From: Aquimarina spinulae
GTDB lineage: Bacteria > Bacteroidota > Bacteroidia > Flavobacteriales > Flavobacteriaceae
Direction: 5' to 3'
Length of the DNA: 64,000 bases
Assembly (NCBI RefSeq): GCF_943373825.1
Contig: NZ_CALSBP010000002.1
Location: 62,001 to 126,000 of the forward strand
The notes under the pieces are model-generated. The model saw nothing but the letters and a program-made list of their open reading frames with translations, searched no databases and was not told the origin of the DNA. Numbering within the stretch: the first letter of the stretch is position 1; the number at the start of each line of letters is the position of its first letter. A program made the translations under genes and the position numbers. Shown here piece by piece: positions 59,601 through 64,000 of this stretch.

Positions 59601-62600
59601 ATCGGGAAAACTCCCGGTGCATCGTTGGTTGTACTAGCTACTGCACAATTATCTGAAGTAGTCGGTGTACCTAAAGCAACACCACTCGCTGTACATAATC
59701 CAGCATCTACATTGACATTTACCGTTGCTGGACAACTGATTGTTGGGTCAATGTTATCGGTTACTGTTACCGTTTGTGTACAGGTCGCTGTATTTCCAGA
59801 ACTATCCGTTACTGTCCAGGTCACTGTGGTATCTCCTATCGGGAAAACTCCCGGTGCGTCATTGGTTACACTAGCTACTGCACAATTATCTGAAGAGGTA
59901 GGTGTACCTAAAGCAACACTACTCGCTGTACATAAACCTGCATCTACATTAACGTTTACGGTGGCTGGACATGCAATTACCGGATCGATATTATCGGTTA
60001 CCGTTACGGTCTGTGTACAGGTAGCTGTATTTCCTGAACTGTCCGTGACTGTCCAGGTCACTGTGGTATCTCCTAGTGGGAAAACTCCCGGTGCATCATT
60101 GGTTACACTAGCTACTGCACAATTATCTGAAGAGGTCGGTGTACCTAAAGCAACACTACTCGCAGTACATAAGCCTGCATCTACATTGACATTTACTGTC
60201 GCTGGACATGCAATTACCGGATCGATATTATCGGTTACCGTTACGGTCTGTGTACAGGTAGCTGTATTTCCAGAACTGTCGGTGACTGTCCAGGTGACTG
60301 TCGTATCTCCTATCGGGAAAACTCCCGGTGCATCGTTAGTTACACTGGCTATCGTGCAATTATCTGAAGTAGTAGGTGTACCTAAAGCAACACCACTCGC
60401 GGTACATAATCCAGCATCTACATTAACGTTTACGGTGGCTGGACAACTGATTGTTGGATCGATATTATCTGTTACCGTTACGGTCTGTGTACACGTTGTT
60501 GTATTACCAGAACTATCCGTTACTGTCCAGGTCACTGTGGTATCTCCTATCGGGAAAACTCCCGGTGCGTCATTGGTTACACTAGCTACTGCACAATTAT
60601 CTGAAGAGGTAGGTGTACCTAAAGCAACACTACTCGCAGTACATAGACCAGCATCTACATTGACATTTACTGTCGCTGGACAACTGATTGTTGGATCGAT
60701 ATTATCGGTTACCGTTACGGTCTGTGTACAGGTAGCTGTATTTCCTGAACTGTCCGTGACTGTCCAGGTCACTGTGGTATCTCCTAGTGGGAAAACTCCC
60801 GGTGCATCATTGGTTACACTAGCTACTGCACAATTATCTGAAGAGGTCGGTGTACCTAAAGCAACACTACTCGCAGTACATAAGCCTGCATCTACATTGA
60901 CATTTACTGTCGCTGGACATGCAATTACCGGATCGATATTATCGGTTACCGTTACGGTCTGTGTACAGGTAGCTGTATTTCCAGAACTGTCGGTGACTGT
61001 CCAGGTGACTGTCGTATCTCCTATCGGGAAAACTCCCGGTGCATCGTTAGTTACACTGGCTATCGTGCAATTATCTGAAGTAGTAGGTGTACCTAAAGCA
61101 ACACCACTCGCGGTACATAATCCAGCATCAACATTGACATTTACTGTGGCTGGACAACTGATTGTTGGATCAATATTGTCTATTACCGTTACGGTTTGCA
61201 TACAGGTCGCTGTATTTCCAGAACTATCCGTTACTGTCCAGGTCACTGTTGTATCTCCTACCGGAAAAGTGCCCGGAGAATCATTAGTAGTACTTACTAC
61301 TGTACAATTATCAGAAATTGTTGGGGTAACTAAAGTAACTCCTGTTGCGATACAGCTTCCAGGGTTTACATTTACACTTACATCTGCTGCACATATTATC
61401 GTTGGATCAATATTATCTATTACCGTTACTATTTGAGTACAGGTCGCTGTGTTTCCAGAACTATCCGTGACTGTCCAGGTGACTGTCGTATCTCCTAGTG
61501 GGAAAACTCCCGGTGCATCGTTGGTTGTACTGGCTACTGCACAATTATCTGAAGTAGTAGGTGTACCTAAAGCAACACTACTCGCTGTACATAAACCTGC
61601 ATCTACATTGACATTTACTGTCGCTGGACAACTGATTGTTGGATCAATGTTATCGGTTACTGTTACCGTTTGTGTACAGGTCGCTGTATTTCCAGAACTA
61701 TCTGTTACTGTCCAGGTCACTGTGGTATCTCCTAATGGGAAGGTTGCTGGTGCATCGTTGGTTGTACTGGCTACTGCACAATTATCTGAAGTAGTAGGTG
61801 TACCTAAAGCAACACTGCTCGCTGTACATAATCCAGCATCTACATTGACATTTACTGTGGCTGGACAACTGATTGTTGGATCGATATTATCGGTTACTGT
61901 TACCGTTTGTGTACAGGTAGCTGTATTTCCAGAACTATCCGTGACTGTCCAGGTCACTGTTGTATCTCCTATCGGGAAAACTCCCGGTGCATCGTTGGTT
62001 GTACTGGCTACTGCGCAATTATCTGAAGTAGTAGGTGTACCTAAAGCAACACTGCTCGCTGTACATAAACCTGCATCTACATTAACGCTTACCGTTGCTG
62101 GACAACTGATTGTTGGATCGATATTATCGGTTACTGTTACCGTTTGTGTACAGGTAGCTGTATTTCCTGAACTATCCGTTACTGTCCAGGTGACTGTGGT
62201 ATCTCCTATCGGGAAAACTCCCGGTGCATCGTTGGTTGTACTGGCTACTGCGCAATTATCTGAAGTAGTCGGTGTACCTAAAGCAACACTGCTCGCAGTA
62301 CATAAACCTGCATCTACATTGACATTTACCGTTGCTGGACAACTGATCGTTGGATCAATGTTATCGGTTACCGTTACCGTTTGTGTACAGGTAGCTGTAT
62401 TTCCAGAACTATCCGTTACTGTCCAGGTTACTGTGGTATCTCCTAGTGGGAAAACTCCCGGTGCATCATTAGTCGCACTAGCTACTGCACAATTATCTGA
62501 AGTAGTCGGTGTACCTAAAGCAACACTACTCGCAGTACATAAGCCAGCGTCTACATTAACGTTTACCGTTGCTGGACAACTGATTGTTGGATCGATATTA

Positions 62601-64000
62601 TCGGTTACCGTTACGGTCTGTGTACAGGTCGCTGTATTACCAGAACTGTCCGTTACGGTCCAGGTGACTGTTGTATCTCCTATCGGGAAAACTCCCGGTG
62701 CATCGTTGGTTGTACTGGCTACTGCACAATTATCTGAAGTAGTAGGTGTACCTAAAGCAACACTACTCGCAGTACATAAGCCTGCATCTACATTGACATT
62801 TACTGTCGCTGGGCAACTGATTGTTGGATCGATATTGTCGGTTACTGTTACCGTTTGTGTACAGGTCGCTGTATTTCCAGAACTATCCGTTACGGTCCAG
62901 GTCACTGTGGTATCTCCTAGTGGGAAAACTCCTGGTGCATCGTTGGTTGTACTGGCTACTGTACAATTATCTGAAGTAGTAGGTGTACCCAAAGCAACAC
63001 TACTTGCAGTACATAATCCAGCATCTACATTGACATTTACCGTTGCTGGACAACTGATTGTTGGATCGATATTGTCGGTTACTGTTACGGTTTGAGTACA
63101 GGTCGCTGTGTTTCCAGAACTATCCGTTACTGTCCAGGTGACTGTCGTATCTCCTATCGGGAAAACTCCCGGTGCATCATTGGTTGTACTGGCTACTGCA
63201 CAATTATCTGAAGTAGTAGGTGTACCTAAAGCAACACTACTCGCTGTACATAAGCCAGCATCTACATTGACATTTACTGTGGATGGACAACTGATTGTTG
63301 GATCAATGTTATCGGTTACGGTTACCGTTTGGTTACAAATGGCTGTATTACCTGAACTATCTGTTACCGTCCAGGTGACTGTTGTATCCCCTATCGGGAA
63401 AACTCCCGGTGCATCGTTAGTTACACTGGCTACTGCACAATTATCTGAAGTAGTAGGTGTACCTAAAGCAACACTACTCGCTGTACATAAACCTGCATCT
63501 ACATTTACATTTACTGTGGATGGACAACTGATTGTTGGATCAATGTTATCGGTTACGGTTACCGTTTGTGTACAGGTCGCTGTATTTCCAGAACTATCCG
63601 TTACTGTCCAGGTCACTGTGGTATCTCCTAGTGGGAAAACTCCCGGTGCATCATTAGTTGTACTAGCTACTGCACAATTATCTGAAGTAGTAGGTGTACC
63701 TAAAGCAACACTGCTCGCAGTACATAAGCCTGCATCTACATTGACATTTACCGTGGCTGGGCAACTGATCGTTGGATCAATGTTATCGGTTACTGTTACC
63801 GTTTGTGTACAAGTTGCTGTGTTTCCAGAACTATCCGTGACTGTCCAGGTGACTGTCGTATCTCCTAGTGGGAAAACTCCTGGTGCATCATTGGTTGTAC
63901 TAGCTACTGCACAATTATCTGAAGTAGTCGGTGTACCCAAAGCAACACTGCTCGCAGTACATAAACCTGCATCTACATTGACATTTACCGTTGCTGGACA
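56603..64000 (-). CDS. Giant HYR-repeat adhesin 2 with T9SS type B sorting domain (5' end beyond window)
   Basis: The frame is open to the right edge, so the signal peptide and N-terminus lie outside. At least 2465 residues are present. About 22 regular HYR (hyalin) repeats of 79 residues (motifs SDNC, [30 protein letters not shown]) are followed by two irregular domains with [10 protein letters not shown] and [10 protein letters not shown], and three more HYR-like units. Then come a cadherin-like or tail segment, one DUF11-type domain ([30 protein letters not shown]) and the type B sorting domain ([43 protein letters not shown]). Each HYR unit has four cysteines, so the shaft is probably disulphide-braced, in contrast to cysteine-free adhesin 1. 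The porP copy 2 gene follows. Confidence 0.92.
   Translation of the reverse strand, partial: [2465 protein letters not shown]
58815..64000 (-). repeat. Tandem HYR array, 237-bp period
   Basis: The period was measured directly: GTGGGAAAAC at 63631 recurs at 63868, a shift of 237 bases or 79 codons. About 22 units lie in the window; one, around 61200-61430, is more diverged ([15 protein letters not shown]). Confidence 0.9.

Noticed and set aside
58692..63095. Long plus-strand open frames (914 and 548 codons) opposite adhesin 2
   Set aside because: They are antisense images of the 237-bp HYR repeats; the repeat happens to lack stops in that frame. No start signal, signal peptide or independent domain is present.

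Overview
The window is AT-rich DNA from a member of the Bacteroidota, most likely a gliding marine flavobacterium of the Aquimarina type. The grounds are type IX secretion (T9SS) type A and type B sorting domains, PorP/SprF proteins, a FecI/FecR/TonB receptor cluster with DUF4249 lipoproteins, TAnnTTTG (-7) promoter elements and a Bacteroidota-style small SRP RNA. The genus is inference; the phylum is well supported.

Region 1 (1-9850) is a minus-strand cell-surface signalling and uptake cluster. In transcription order it holds an ECF sigma factor, a FecR remnant of 60 residues, a TonB receptor without an STN domain, a DUF4249 lipoprotein, a full-length FecR, a TonB receptor with an STN domain, and a second DUF4249 lipoprotein. 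It looks like a tandem duplication in which one unit lost the parts needed for transmembrane signalling. A 34-bp promoter-like element is shared by the FecR-remnant unit and a nearby small outer-membrane barrel gene.

Region 2 (10168-25720) is mixed housekeeping and envelope content: a TetR regulator with an operator-like palindrome, a large BNR-repeat T9SS cargo with a small lipoprotein gene, a YbiT-like ABC-F protein, a thioredoxin-fold lipoprotein lacking CXXC, transaldolase, an SDR, SRP RNA, glutaminyl cyclase, a DEAD-box helicase, a carboxypeptidase-regulatory-domain protein, a VOC protein and TrmH. A TTAGATG microsatellite sits at the VOC gene start.

Region 3 (25720-27340) and its counterpart at 54241-55569 are gene-poor, AT-rich stretches. 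Each carries a homologous leader of about 90 bp with a possible covarying stem, directly in front of a short unrecognised reading frame.

Region 4 (27346-64000) holds MscS and an OmpA/PorE-like protein, then two adhesin-PorP/SprF modules on the minus strand. The first adhesin (31382-54240) has about 45 tandem DUF7507/DUF11-like repeats of 135 or 137 residues. It is split by two 1-nt insertions at the junction of an apparently exact 6.52-kb tandem duplication, which may be an assembly artefact. The second adhesin (56603 to beyond 64000) is a cysteine-rich HYR-repeat protein. Both end in a T9SS type B domain, both are followed by a conserved intergenic hairpin, and both are followed by almost identical PorP/SprF genes. 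The adhesins are probably exported and anchored through T9SS with their partner PorP/SprF proteins, as in the SprB/SprF system of gliding flavobacteria.
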